This document shows, one piece after another, positions 8,218 to 16,500 of a DNA stretch of 64,000 bases. Both the position numbers and the translations under genes were made by a program. The DNA comes from an uncultured Bacilli bacterium. GTDB lineage: Bacteria; Bacillota_I; Bacilli_A; RF39; UBA660. The stretch covers positions 48,348 to 112,347 of the forward strand of contig CAKOMY010000005.1 of assembly GCA_934096815.1 (NCBI GenBank). The letters run 5' to 3'. Numbering within the stretch: the first letter of the stretch is position 1; each line of letters begins with the position of its first letter. Under the pieces are notes generated by a model. It saw only the letters and a program-made list of their open reading frames with translations, did no database searches and had not been told where the DNA came from.

Positions 8218-9069
8218 TTAAACAGTTACTAATTCCTGTTCTAATATATCTATTATTTGCTTTATTGCATCAATAGTATCTTCAAATTTCACATTTCTTA
8301 CATAGTTAAGTTTCCTACTGTAATTATCAAATAATTCTTTTAATACAATACTATCTTTTATTATTTCAAATATATCATTTAAGTATTCTATATTAAAATT
8401 TGTGTTTCTATGTTTAAAAGTTCTTTCTATTGCTTTAACAAGTGTATTTTTATTTATTTTATCTATATGATTGTTTACTATTATATACACATCATAAAAA
8501 TCCTTTGCTCTAGTCGTAGAAATATTTTTACTAATTATACTTTCAAATTTTTCAGCAATTATAGTTTCAATTGTATATGCCATAATGTTAATAGTTTTAT
8601 CTTCAAAAATAGAACTATACTTATATTTTATCTCTCTCGGTGTAATGATATCTCCAGTAGTTACTTCTATAAAGAAATGGGTTTTTAATTTATCAAATTC
8701 TCCATATACATTTATTCTATAACCACTATAAAAATCATCTAATCTAATATCTTTAACACTTTCAATTTTAAAGATAAAACCATCTTCTATATCTATTGAT
8801 AATATTTCTTCAAAAATATTTTTAATAGACTCTTCATTAAGTGGAATACTTTTTAAAGTGGCATCTATATCTTTTGTAGTTCTCATATCACTTCCTATAA
8901 TTGAAGAAAGTAATACACCACCCTTTAAAATAATGTTATCTTTATACCTACTTTTTTCTAATCTCATTAATACATGTTCAAAAAAAAACATTTGATGAAG
9001 ATGTAGTGATACATCATTACTTCCATTAGCACGCTTTTTAATAAGGGCATTAAGTTTATCGCTATTCAT
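8218..9069 (-). CDS. abiEii: AbiEii-type nucleotidyltransferase toxin
   Basis: 283 residues. The family transfers nucleotides to RNA (for MenT relatives, to tRNA 3' ends) and acts as the toxin of type IV AbiE systems. Visible motifs: ILKGGVLLSS with the GG of the nucleotidyltransferase core, followed by RTTKDIDA (the D-x-D metal ligands), then IETIIAEKFE and RAKDFYDVY. Full length for the family. It overlaps the antitoxin stop codon by 1 nt (TAATG). It is clearly homologous to the copy at 31026-31877, with divergence spread along the length, so this is an old paralogue or separate acquisition. Confidence 0.92.
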   Translation of the reverse strand: MNSDKLNALIKKRANGSNDVSLHLHQMFFFEHVLMRLEKSRYKDNIILKGGVLLSSIIGSDMRTTKDIDATLKSIPLNEESIKNIFEEILSIDIEDGFIFKIESVKDIRLDDFYSGYRINVYGEFDKLKTHFFIEVTTGDIITPREIKYKYSSIFEDKTINIMAYTIETIIAEKFESIISKNISTTRAKDFYDVYIIVNNHIDKINKNTLVKAIERTFKHRNTNFNIEYLNDIFEIIKDSIVLKELFDNYSRKLNYVRNVKFEDTIDAIKQIIDILEQELVTV

Positions 9070-9662
9070 TATAAAATCACCTGCATAATTTCCGCTACTT
9101 CTTTTTCAATATTTAATTTTTTTGAATACTTAGCAAGTTTTAGCATATCTTTATCTTTTCTTTCAGCATACCATTTTAAAGCTTTAGTATATATTTCTTT
9201 ATCCATATGATTTTTATCTTTAATAATATCACAAATAGTTCTTTCAACATCATAACATTTAATATCCATACCGAATGGAGATTTAATAGTTTCCATTCCT
9301 AAATTTAAAATGTTATTATCTACATAGTGAAGCGATACAACATCAATATTTTGTAATGGTCCACCATAACCACGAGGTACTGTAATATCAAAATATAGTG
9401 GTGTTCTATCTGATAGTTCATGTAAAAATAAAGATGTTGTATAAGAAAATATAGCATTTTTACTTTTAGAAATTATTTTATAATAATCATCATTAATCAT
9501 ATTAGGTAATGAATAGTATCCAGTTGATACTCTCTCTAATATTCCACCATCACATAGTCTTTTTAATGCCATTTTGTTTAGTCCATTATCTACCACTTCT
9601 TTAGTAGTAATATATCCATCATTTTTTTGTACTAATTGTAAAATTTTTTCTAAATCACTCAT
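9069..9662 (-). CDS. abiEi: AbiEi-type antitoxin/transcriptional repressor
   Basis: 197 residues from the ATG at 9662; AGAGAGG precedes it and the 14 extra upstream residues look non-coding. The N-terminal winged helix (NDGYITTKEVVDNGLNKMALKRL, GILERVSTGYYSLP) and the C-terminal antitoxin domain (VERTICDIIKDKNHMDKEIY) are typical of AbiEi. Family members neutralise AbiEii and repress their own promoter by binding inverted repeats; a matching pair lies at 9721-9768. First gene of the seven-gene operon. Confidence 0.9.
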   Translation of the reverse strand: MSDLEKILQLVQKNDGYITTKEVVDNGLNKMALKRLCDGGILERVSTGYYSLPNMINDDYYKIISKSKNAIFSYTTSLFLHELSDRTPLYFDITVPRGYGGPLQNIDVVSLHYVDNNILNLGMETIKSPFGMDIKCYDVERTICDIIKDKNHMDKEIYTKALKWYAERKDKDMLKLAKYSKKLNIEKEVAEIMQVIL

Positions 9663-9720
9663 AAGTAACACCTCTCTTATAATAATTATACAATAATAAA
9701 TCATAAAAGAAAATAGTTTT

Positions 9721-9768
9721 TGTTACTTTTTTAATTATTTTTTAAATATTTTAATTTTAAAAGTAACA
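9721..9768. promoter_or_regulatory. Inverted repeat, candidate AbiEi operator
   Basis: TGTTACTTTT (9721-9730) and AAAAGTAACA (9759-9768) are perfect inverted copies 28 bp apart, upstream of abiEi. A GTAACA half-site recurs at the ribosome binding site (9665-9670). Known AbiEi proteins bind such repeats cooperatively. The assignment is by analogy. Confidence 0.5.
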
Positions 9769-9779
9769 TTTTTACAAAC

Positions 9780-9806
9780 AAAAAAGCCAACTTATCATCG
9801 TTGACT
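9780..9806 (-). terminator. Leftward hairpin terminator
   Basis: AGTCAAC (9806-9800) pairs with GTTGGCT (9791-9785), one mismatch, followed on the minus strand by TTTTTTGTTTG. It would stop transcripts arriving from the spoVD remnant before abiEi. Confidence 0.5.
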
Positions 9807-9821
9807 CTTCTGGCAAATATG

Positions 9822-9859
9822 CAATTATTTATAAATAATGCATTATTTATAAATAATTG
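9822..9859. repeat. 38-bp perfect palindrome
   Basis: CAATTATTTATAAATAATG followed directly by its exact reverse complement. Each half also contains the 16-bp palindrome ATTATTTATAAATAAT, so the site is two palindromes in tandem. There is no loop, so it suits a protein-binding site or cruciform rather than a terminator. Confidence 0.85.
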
Positions 9860-10313
9860 TTTACACCTTTGTAAGCTTTGACATACTCACACTCTTTATT
9901 TGCTACTTGCATAATTTTTTCAATGGCAAAAAGAGCTTAATACTCAACAATATACCATCTCCATAATTTCATCTATAGTTTTAGTAATAACAAATTATTA
10001 CATAGCGCTAAAATTAAATTTAATGGTTGTTAACTAATTATTTAATACTAAGGGTGTACCACTGAAGGTAAAGCACCTTTTAACATTGTTTTTATGGTGC
10101 ATCACCTCCTTATATCGTTATTTTCAAGATAAAGTACATACACTTCTTCATCCATCTAACAACAATTAAATTATACCACATCTGCCAATATTTACCAAAT
10201 AAATATAAGAAAAAAAGTTTAAATTTCTACAAAGCAATTATAAATAAAATCAACATCATACTTTTTTGTATATTTACTAGTAAATCCTATAGTAATAGTA
10301 ATGGTATCATTTA
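9847..10313 (-). other. Right end of element Z: ORF remnant, no intact gene
   Basis: About 465 bases without an intact gene. At 9847-9936 a leftward open frame without start codon reads ALFAIEKIMQ...YKGVNNYL and ends in TAA. A second frame just upstream reads KTIDEIMEMVYC before a stop, so a frameshifted gene end is likely. An AAGGAGGTGATG ribosome binding site at about 10100-10112 leads into only a tiny leftward ORF of about 22 codons. The function of the decayed gene is unknown. Confidence 0.4.
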
Positions 10314-10524
10314 TTAGACAGTAAGGTGAATAGGCGTTACACTTATTCCTTGGCCAAAAGCGGTTGTTGCAGTTTCAACGGGTCCCATTTTAGATAATTT
10401 AAACATGATACCACTGGCTTCACCATTTAAATCAATTCCGGTCTTTTTACCAAAACCAAATTTTTCTAAGTATGAATATAAAGTTTCAGTACCTAACCTT
10501 TGACCTAATACAACAAAACCGGGG
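10314..10524 (-). pseudogene. spoVD: spoVD fragment, middle of the transpeptidase domain
   Basis: From Asn-Pro-Gly-Phe (the residues right after the SxN motif) the frame reads FVVLGQRLGTETLYSYLEKF, GFGKKTGIDLNGEASGI and ATTAFGQGISVTPIHL, which closely follows B. subtilis SpoVD. It then leaves the family pattern and stops (TAA at 10314), before the KTG active-site box. Upstream of 10524 the frame continues for 11 codons into element X, giving a spurious ATG at 10559. This is the continuation of the 5' part at 29792-30838, displaced by about 19 kb of inserted DNA. On its own it has no catalytic residue. Confidence 0.93.
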
Positions 10525-10609
10525 TTGCTTGGTGTTACCATTGGAACATAAAAGAGCATTTTTTTCCTTTATTTTCAAGACTTCCACTAAGAGTTCCAAT
10601 GTTCTTATG

Positions 10610-12292
10610 TCAGCTGTTTTGAATCTCTATATCACCATAAGAACATTTTTCTGGATAAAAATTTGATAACTCAAGTTTTTTTATTTTGTTATCAATTTCT
10701 AATTCTCTGTATATTGTATCTGCATTAAAATTGAAATAAATAATTAATCTTACATGTTTTCTATCGCCATTTATTTTTTCAACTTCTACTCTTTCAACTA
10801 ATATTCTCATTAAATTAGGTAGCTCTTTCTGTAAATCAACTTTTGAAGTAAGGGTATTTCTAACTTCTATTATTTTTTCCTTTAATTTTGTAAGTTCTGC
10901 ATTAGGATTATTAAGTCTATCAATTTTCGTTTTTAAGGAATTAATTTCGTTGTTAAACTTATCATTTCTTTTCTTAAACTCTAAATCATCAATCATTCCT
11001 TTAATACTCAAATCTAATAATTTATTCTTTTGGTTTTCTATTTTTGTAATTTGATTGTTTATACTTCCAATATCATCAGAGCTATTATTACTACTTATAA
11101 TATTCTCATATTCATTTATTACCCCACTTAAATATTCTTTTTTATTATCTATAAAATCATTAAATATTTGTACAAATATCTTATCTAGATATTCTTCTCT
11201 TAAAATTGGTGAAGCACAGGCACCAACCCCTTCTGTCTTGTATTTCTTACAAGACCATGTAGGATTATTTGCTCTATTACTTCCACCAGCTCTTATAAAT
11301 ACATTTCCACAATCCTTACAATATAATAAACAGCTATATTTTGAATTTTCTAAAGATTTTTCAGAATTTAGAATGTGTCTTGCAGGTGATTTTTTTCTCA
11401 TCTCATGAAGTTCATTTGCTTTATTCCATAACTCTTCAGATACAATTGCTGGAACTCTATCATCATGCTCAATTATTTGTCTTTCTTTTGGAACTTTTTT
11501 CTTTTTATGTGTTTTATAATTTTCAACCTCAGTTAATCTAGCAGTATAATACCCTTTATATCTAGGATTAGTTAAAAATTTTGCCATAGTTGTATCAGAA
11601 TAAGGTTCCCCTTTTGAATTTAAATATCCCATTTTTGCAAGATCTTGTCCTATCTTCTTAAGACCAACTTTCCCAGATGCATAAGTTTCAAAAAGATAAG
11701 TAATTATTGGTGCTTCTGCTGGATTAATTTCATATCTTCCATCTTTTTTGAAATATCCAGTTAAATTACCACCAATAAGTTTTCTATCTTTAATCATTCT
11801 ATTAATACCAAATTTAACTCTTTCAGAAAGTTTTCTAACTTCATCTTGAGCTAAGCTTGACATAATTGTAAGTCTAAACTCCGAATCTTCCCCTATTGTA
11901 TTAAGATTGTCTGATAAAAAATATACAATAACTCCCTGTTTTAATAAATACTCTGTATATTTTATACTATCAACAGTATTTCTTGAAAACCTTGATATCT
12001 CTTTTGTAACTATCATATCTATTTTTCCAAGAGTAGCATCCTCAATCATTTTTAGAAATTTATCTCTATTTTTTACAGCAGTTCCACTAATTCCTTCATC
12101 TATATAACCACCACAAAATATCCAGTTTTTGTTTTCTGTTATCATTTCTTCAAAATAGTTTTGTTGGTTCTCCAAACTATTTAATTGATCGTCCTTATCT
12201 GTTGAAACACGAGCATAATATACTACTCTAAGTGGCATATCATAAATCGTTTTTCCTTTTCTTAAATCTTCCCTTGCTTTTTTTATATCCAT
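10610..12292 (-). CDS. Large serine recombinase of element X, intact
   Basis: 560 residues, full length for the family. The N-terminal catalytic domain has YYARVS (Ser30), ISRFSR, IMSSLAQDEVRKLSERV. The recombinase domain has NPRYKGYY and PAIVSEELW; the zinc ribbon shows C-x2-C and a second Cys pair (about residues 330-365); a long coiled coil follows (residues about 390-490). The start has GAGGAATA upstream. The gene ends 81 bp from the att core, as in other integrative elements of this type. It should catalyse integration and, with a directionality factor, excision at the TTGC core. It is the only complete recombinase in the window, and might act on Y as well. Confidence 0.95.
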   Translation of the reverse strand: MDIKKAREDLRKGKTIYDMPLRVVYYARVSTDKDDQLNSLENQQNYFEEMITENKNWIFCGGYIDEGISGTAVKNRDKFLKMIEDATLGKIDMIVTKEISRFSRNTVDSIKYTEYLLKQGVIVYFLSDNLNTIGEDSEFRLTIMSSLAQDEVRKLSERVKFGINRMIKDRKLIGGNLTGYFKKDGRYEINPAEAPIITYLFETYASGKVGLKKIGQDLAKMGYLNSKGEPYSDTTMAKFLTNPRYKGYYTARLTEVENYKTHKKKKVPKERQIIEHDDRVPAIVSEELWNKANELHEMRKKSPARHILNSEKSLENSKYSCLLYCKDCGNVFIRAGGSNRANNPTWSCKKYKTEGVGACASPILREEYLDKIFVQIFNDFIDNKKEYLSGVINEYENIISSNNSSDDIGSINNQITKIENQKNKLLDLSIKGMIDDLEFKKRNDKFNNEINSLKTKIDRLNNPNAELTKLKEKIIEVRNTLTSKVDLQKELPNLMRILVERVEVEKINGDRKHVRLIIYFNFNADTIYRELEIDNKIKKLELSNFYPEKCSYGDIEIQNS

Positions 12293-12333
12293 TATTCCTC
12301 ACTCTCCTTTCATGTTCTTAAAAAGCAAGATAA

Positions 12334-12582
12334 CTAGGATGATGACATGCTGCCATGATTTTTCACTATTGTCAAACCATCATTAATCTTGTCTTTATAT
12401 TCATTTTTTATTTTTGTCATTCTTCCAAGTATTGATTGTTCCATTAAACTAAAAACTTTTAAATCAATTACTTTACTCTCATATAATTCTCTATTTAAAA
12501 TTAGTCGCCATTCTAATAATTTATATTCCAAAGGCAAATGTTTGGTACTACACTTTATTTCAATATCATCTGTATTATACAT
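12334..12582 (-). CDS. Small helical protein upstream of the recombinase
   Basis: 82 residues, 41 nt upstream of the recombinase gene, with GAGGATGG before the ATG. Largely helical and charged (KLLEWRLILNRELYESKVIDLKVFSLMEQSILGRM); no known motif. It is the positional counterpart of 1294-1500 in element Z. A role as recombination directionality factor is possible but only inferred from position. Confidence 0.7.
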   Translation of the reverse strand: MYNTDDIEIKCSTKHLPLEYKLLEWRLILNRELYESKVIDLKVFSLMEQSILGRMTKIKNEYKDKINDGLTIVKNHGSMSSS

Positions 12583-12598
12583 GTTATACCATCCTCAT

Positions 12599-12907
12599 TT
12601 AACTATATGAGATAAAGATATAAATAATACTAAATAAAAATACACATTTAGGATTTTTAATTCTACCATTTTCTAGTAACCATAATTCTATTTCAGATAT
12701 ATCTGATATTCTAAATAAATCACTTAAAGTAAGATTTAATTTATTTCTTGCTATTTTAATTATTTCACTTAATTTTTTATATTTAATTTGTCTCTCTTCC
12801 TCTCTAGCACTCTTACTAGATATTTTTAATGCACAAAATAAAAAAAGTGATAATCCTAAAACTAACACTATAAATACTATAAATATTAATCATTTCAAAA
12901 ATGGCAT
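12599..12907 (-). pseudogene. Membrane-anchored HTH protein with in-frame TGA
   Basis: Read from the ATG at 12907 (GAGGTG upstream) the frame is MPFLK, then TGA at 12890-12892, then LIFIVFIVLVLGLSLFLFC, i.e. one transmembrane helix with the stop exactly where a Trp would suit the membrane border. The rest has a charged helix and an XRE-like helix-turn-helix (LSEIIKIARNKLNLTLSDLFRISDISEIELWL). A weak internal GTG at 12868 could start a shorter protein. Likely a single-base Trp-to-stop change; see the sortase at 23273 for a second case in the same element. Confidence 0.6.
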
Positions 12908-12927
12908 CATATCACCTCATTTTCATA

Positions 12928-12966
12928 ATAAAAAAGAATAGAAATTCTTTTAGAAAATCTATTCTT
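12928..12966 (-). terminator. Terminator of the 12966-13460 gene
   Basis: AAGAATAGA (12966-12958 on minus) pairs perfectly with TCTATTCTT (12942-12934), followed by TTTTTTATT. It starts at the stop codon of the upstream gene. Confidence 0.75.
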
Positions 12967-13460
12967 TATTTAACTTTATTAGCAAGCTTTATAACTGCTT
13001 TAGTATATTTCATAAGTTCTTTTTTATTTTTAAATCCACAAGTCATTGCATAATAATCAGTATAGCTATCATCTTCTTTTACTAACTTTAATTGTAAAGA
13101 TTTATTTATATTATAATTTTCTTTAGCAGACAAGTTAGATAATTTAGAATAATCTTTGATTGTTATATTATAAAGTGGATCATTGCTTTTAAATTTATCA
13201 TATATTTCATTTGATATTATACAATTATCAATAAGTTCCTCGTTATTCTCAAACTCTATTAATGTCTTGTTTTTTTCAGGATATACTGTTACATTTTTAA
13301 CTCTATCAATGTACACTACTTTTCCATCTTTTATTTTACCAACATATGGTTCTCTTGATGATAGTAAAACAATAATTAGTATAACAACTAGAAGAATACT
13401 TGAAATAATGATAATTTGTTTTTTAGATAGTTTCTTTATCTTTAATTTTGTCTTTTTCAC
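12966..13460 (-). CDS. Membrane-anchored extracytoplasmic protein, unknown
   Basis: 164 residues from a GTG at 13460 (GAGGGATGG about 8 nt upstream; preferred over the TTG at 13475). A basic N-terminus is followed by one strong membrane helix (IIIISSILLVVILIIVLL), then an extracellular domain with one Cys-containing stretch (DYYAMTCGFKN). No family recognised. It lies just downstream of the large surface protein and may be accessory to it. Confidence 0.7.
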   Translation of the reverse strand: MKKTKLKIKKLSKKQIIIISSILLVVILIIVLLSSREPYVGKIKDGKVVYIDRVKNVTVYPEKNKTLIEFENNEELIDNCIISNEIYDKFKSNDPLYNITIKDYSKLSNLSAKENYNINKSLQLKLVKEDDSYTDYYAMTCGFKNKKELMKYTKAVIKLANKVK

Positions 13461-13518
13461 ATTACCATCCCTCAATTTTTATATTAAAAAGGAGTTAGAG
13501 AAAACTCTAACTCACAGT

Positions 13519-16500
13519 TTAATTTATTTGTTTTCTTCTATAAAAGATTCCAGCTCCAGCAAGTCCTACGATTGATAAGATTCCACTCATTATATAGAAT
13601 CCAATATTATCTCCAGTTTGTGGATTTTCAGTAGGCACTGTTACTTTTGCTACGTTAAATGTTGTAATTGCTTCTCCACCATCATTGAATAATACTTTTA
13701 AAGTATGTTCTCCAACTGATAATGTATCAACGAATTCTTTCTTCAATGTAATTATTGTGCTTCCTGATTCTGCTGTATAATTTTTAGGATCAACTAATTC
13801 ATTATCAACATATACCTTACCATCATCAAATAATCTAAAATCAGCATTTATTTTAAATTTAGCTTCATTATTTTTAGTAATTGTATATTTTTGATTAGCT
13901 CCTTCAATTACTTCATAAACTATTTTTTCAACTACAACTTCTAAATTGATATTAGATGTTATATTTGTAAGTTTTAAAGTGTCTCCAACCATATCAGCAG
14001 TTTTATCAGTTTCATCAACTAAAACTTTAACTAACTTATATCCACTATTAGCAGTTATAGTAAATTCTTTATCTTCACCATAACTTACTGCAACAGCACC
14101 ATTTGGTGTAATAGTTGCACCATCAACATCTTTAACAGTTACAGTAAATGGTATTTTCTTATAACTTACTTTAACATCTTTTTCTTCATTTACAGTAAGT
14201 TCTATTTTATTACCAGTTACAGTAGTTTCTACTGTATTTACTAATACTTTATCAATCATATATCCAACATTTGGTGTAAATGTTATTTCAACTTTTGTTC
14301 CTTCAACAGCATCTATTTTACTTGGTGTAATTGTTCCATTTCCACCATCAACTGATGTTATTACATCAAACGTATCTTTAACATTAACTTCAATATCAAT
14401 ATCAGTTATTGTTTTATAGTTTGTAGTATCAACAGGAGTATATGTTGCTTTATAAGTATGTGTTCCAGCTGTTAATACTGTACTTGTATCATTCCAAGTA
14501 AATCTACCTGGTAGAGTTACATCATTTAATGTTTTTCCTTTTACACCAGTAAGACCAGTTGGTACTGTATAGTCTGGTGTTGCTTGAGTGATTGACCAGT
14601 TTAAAACTAAATCTGTAGTTGTACCATCTTTCCACTCATAATTATCTTTATCTTTTAAGGATACTGTAATGCTATAATTTCCAACATTAGTAGCCTTAAT
14701 ATCGCCAGAAAAATTCATCTTATTTGAATCAAAATTACTATCTTGTGTAACTATTTCATCACCAGTATATTCAAAAGTATTTTCAATTAAAGTTACTTTT
14801 TCAAGTTGTGCTTTTTTAATAGTAAATGCTACACTAAATGTTCCTGTATAATCAGAATTACTATCTGGCACTTTATATGTTACTGTATAAGTTCCAGCTT
14901 TTGTAGGAGCCGTAGCACTGTTATAATTTGTAGAACCAGTTCCTTTATATAATACTTCTAAATCACTAACATTTACTGTACCAGCATTAACACTAATTGT
15001 TCCAGTTGGCTTTTTAGGATTTCCATCATAAGTAAATGTTTCATTATTAGAAAGTCCTGAAATATTTACATCAGTTTTATTTACAACATGAACTATAAAA
15101 TCTTTTGTTGTTTCTTTCCATTCAGGAGTATTATCTCCACCAAGATCCATTTTTGCTGCCGTAATAGTCATTACAACATCACCTTCAGTAGCTCCTGCTA
15201 CATATTCTTCATTTGTAGCATCATATGTAAGTGCTGTTCCTGATTTAATAGTAAAATCAATGTTTCCTACATTTCCAGTTACTGATTGTTCTAAATATTC
15301 TTTTGATATAGAACCATTAACTTTTACATTTTGATCTGCAATTGCTAAAGGTTGTTCTGCACTTGTTACTTCAAGTACACCATTTACATGTGTTCCCATT
15401 GTATAGTTAGAAGTAATATCTTCACCATTTCTCATTACTTTAACATTGCTTACAGTATTATTTGAAGAACCTACAAATTTTTGGCTACCAGTAATTGTAG
15501 CTTCTAACATATCACCTGGTAGTAATACACCATTAGTATATGTATAATTATTTTTTGTTAATTCAGTACCATCATATACTTTAGTATCTGAACCAGCTGT
15601 TACAACTATTGGTGTTGAAATTGGGTTTACTGTTAATTTACCAGCAGCTTTTACAATACCAGAGTAACAACTAGTTACATCAACACCCTCAGCATTTGTT
15701 ATAGTAATTTTTCCAATTGTATTATTTTCAAGAGCTGTATCTTTAACATCTCTTACTTTACCAGTAATTACTGCAGTAACTAAATCACCATTAGGTAATT
15801 TTTTATCAGTTACTGGACTAGCATTATTTGCCCATAAAACATCATAAGCATTTTTTGTATGTTCTGTTCCATCATAAGTGAATGTTTCATCATAACTTTT
15901 TACTTTTACTTCAGTATCGATCGGTTTAATTTCAAAATCAACATTACTTTCACTTTCAATATAGTTTGCGCTTGTGATTTTTACATTCACTTTATATTTA
16001 CCTACTAATATAGGTAATGTATTTCCTATATTTTCATAATTTCCAGGAGTTGTTTCTTTTGAATAATAAATTTCATATTCATTACTTCCTAAAGATTCTA
16101 ATCCAGTTATACTTAAAGTAGGATTACTATTATATATCCAATTGCTTGGATAATGAATTGTTACTCCCTCATAATTTTTCTTTTCAACTTTTAATGTAAC
16201 TGTTGCTGTATATGTTTTACCATTTTCATCAGTTACAGTAATTGTTGGTGTATATGTTCCAGCAGCTAGACCAGATTTTGCTTTAATTTTAAAATCATTA
16301 TTTATTGCACCAATACCTATTGTTGGTTGTGTAGTTCCAATAATTTCAAATTTTTCATTATCAGATACTGTTACATTAGTAATTTTTAACTCAGCAGCAC
16401 CAATATTAGTAATTTTAATTGTTGCTGATGGTCCATCAGTATATCCATATGTAACATTTGGTAATGTAACATTATCTACACTTAAACCTGTTTCTTTAGC

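Larger units (their letters stand above)
1..10313. mobile_element. Integrative element Z (left end outside window)
   Basis: This is the stretch between the window edge and the point where the spoVD C-terminal fragment stops being spoVD-like (about 10313). It carries a large serine recombinase at the left, a CopG-like/HTH module, a repeat-rich non-coding region and a seven-gene operon ending upstream in an AbiE toxin-antitoxin pair. No conjugation genes are visible. The right boundary is inferred: the reading frame leaves the expected SpoVD sequence after Pro-Ile-His-Leu-Thr. The left boundary is not in the window, so length, att sites and whether Z is one element or a composite cannot be settled here. 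Confidence 0.6.
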
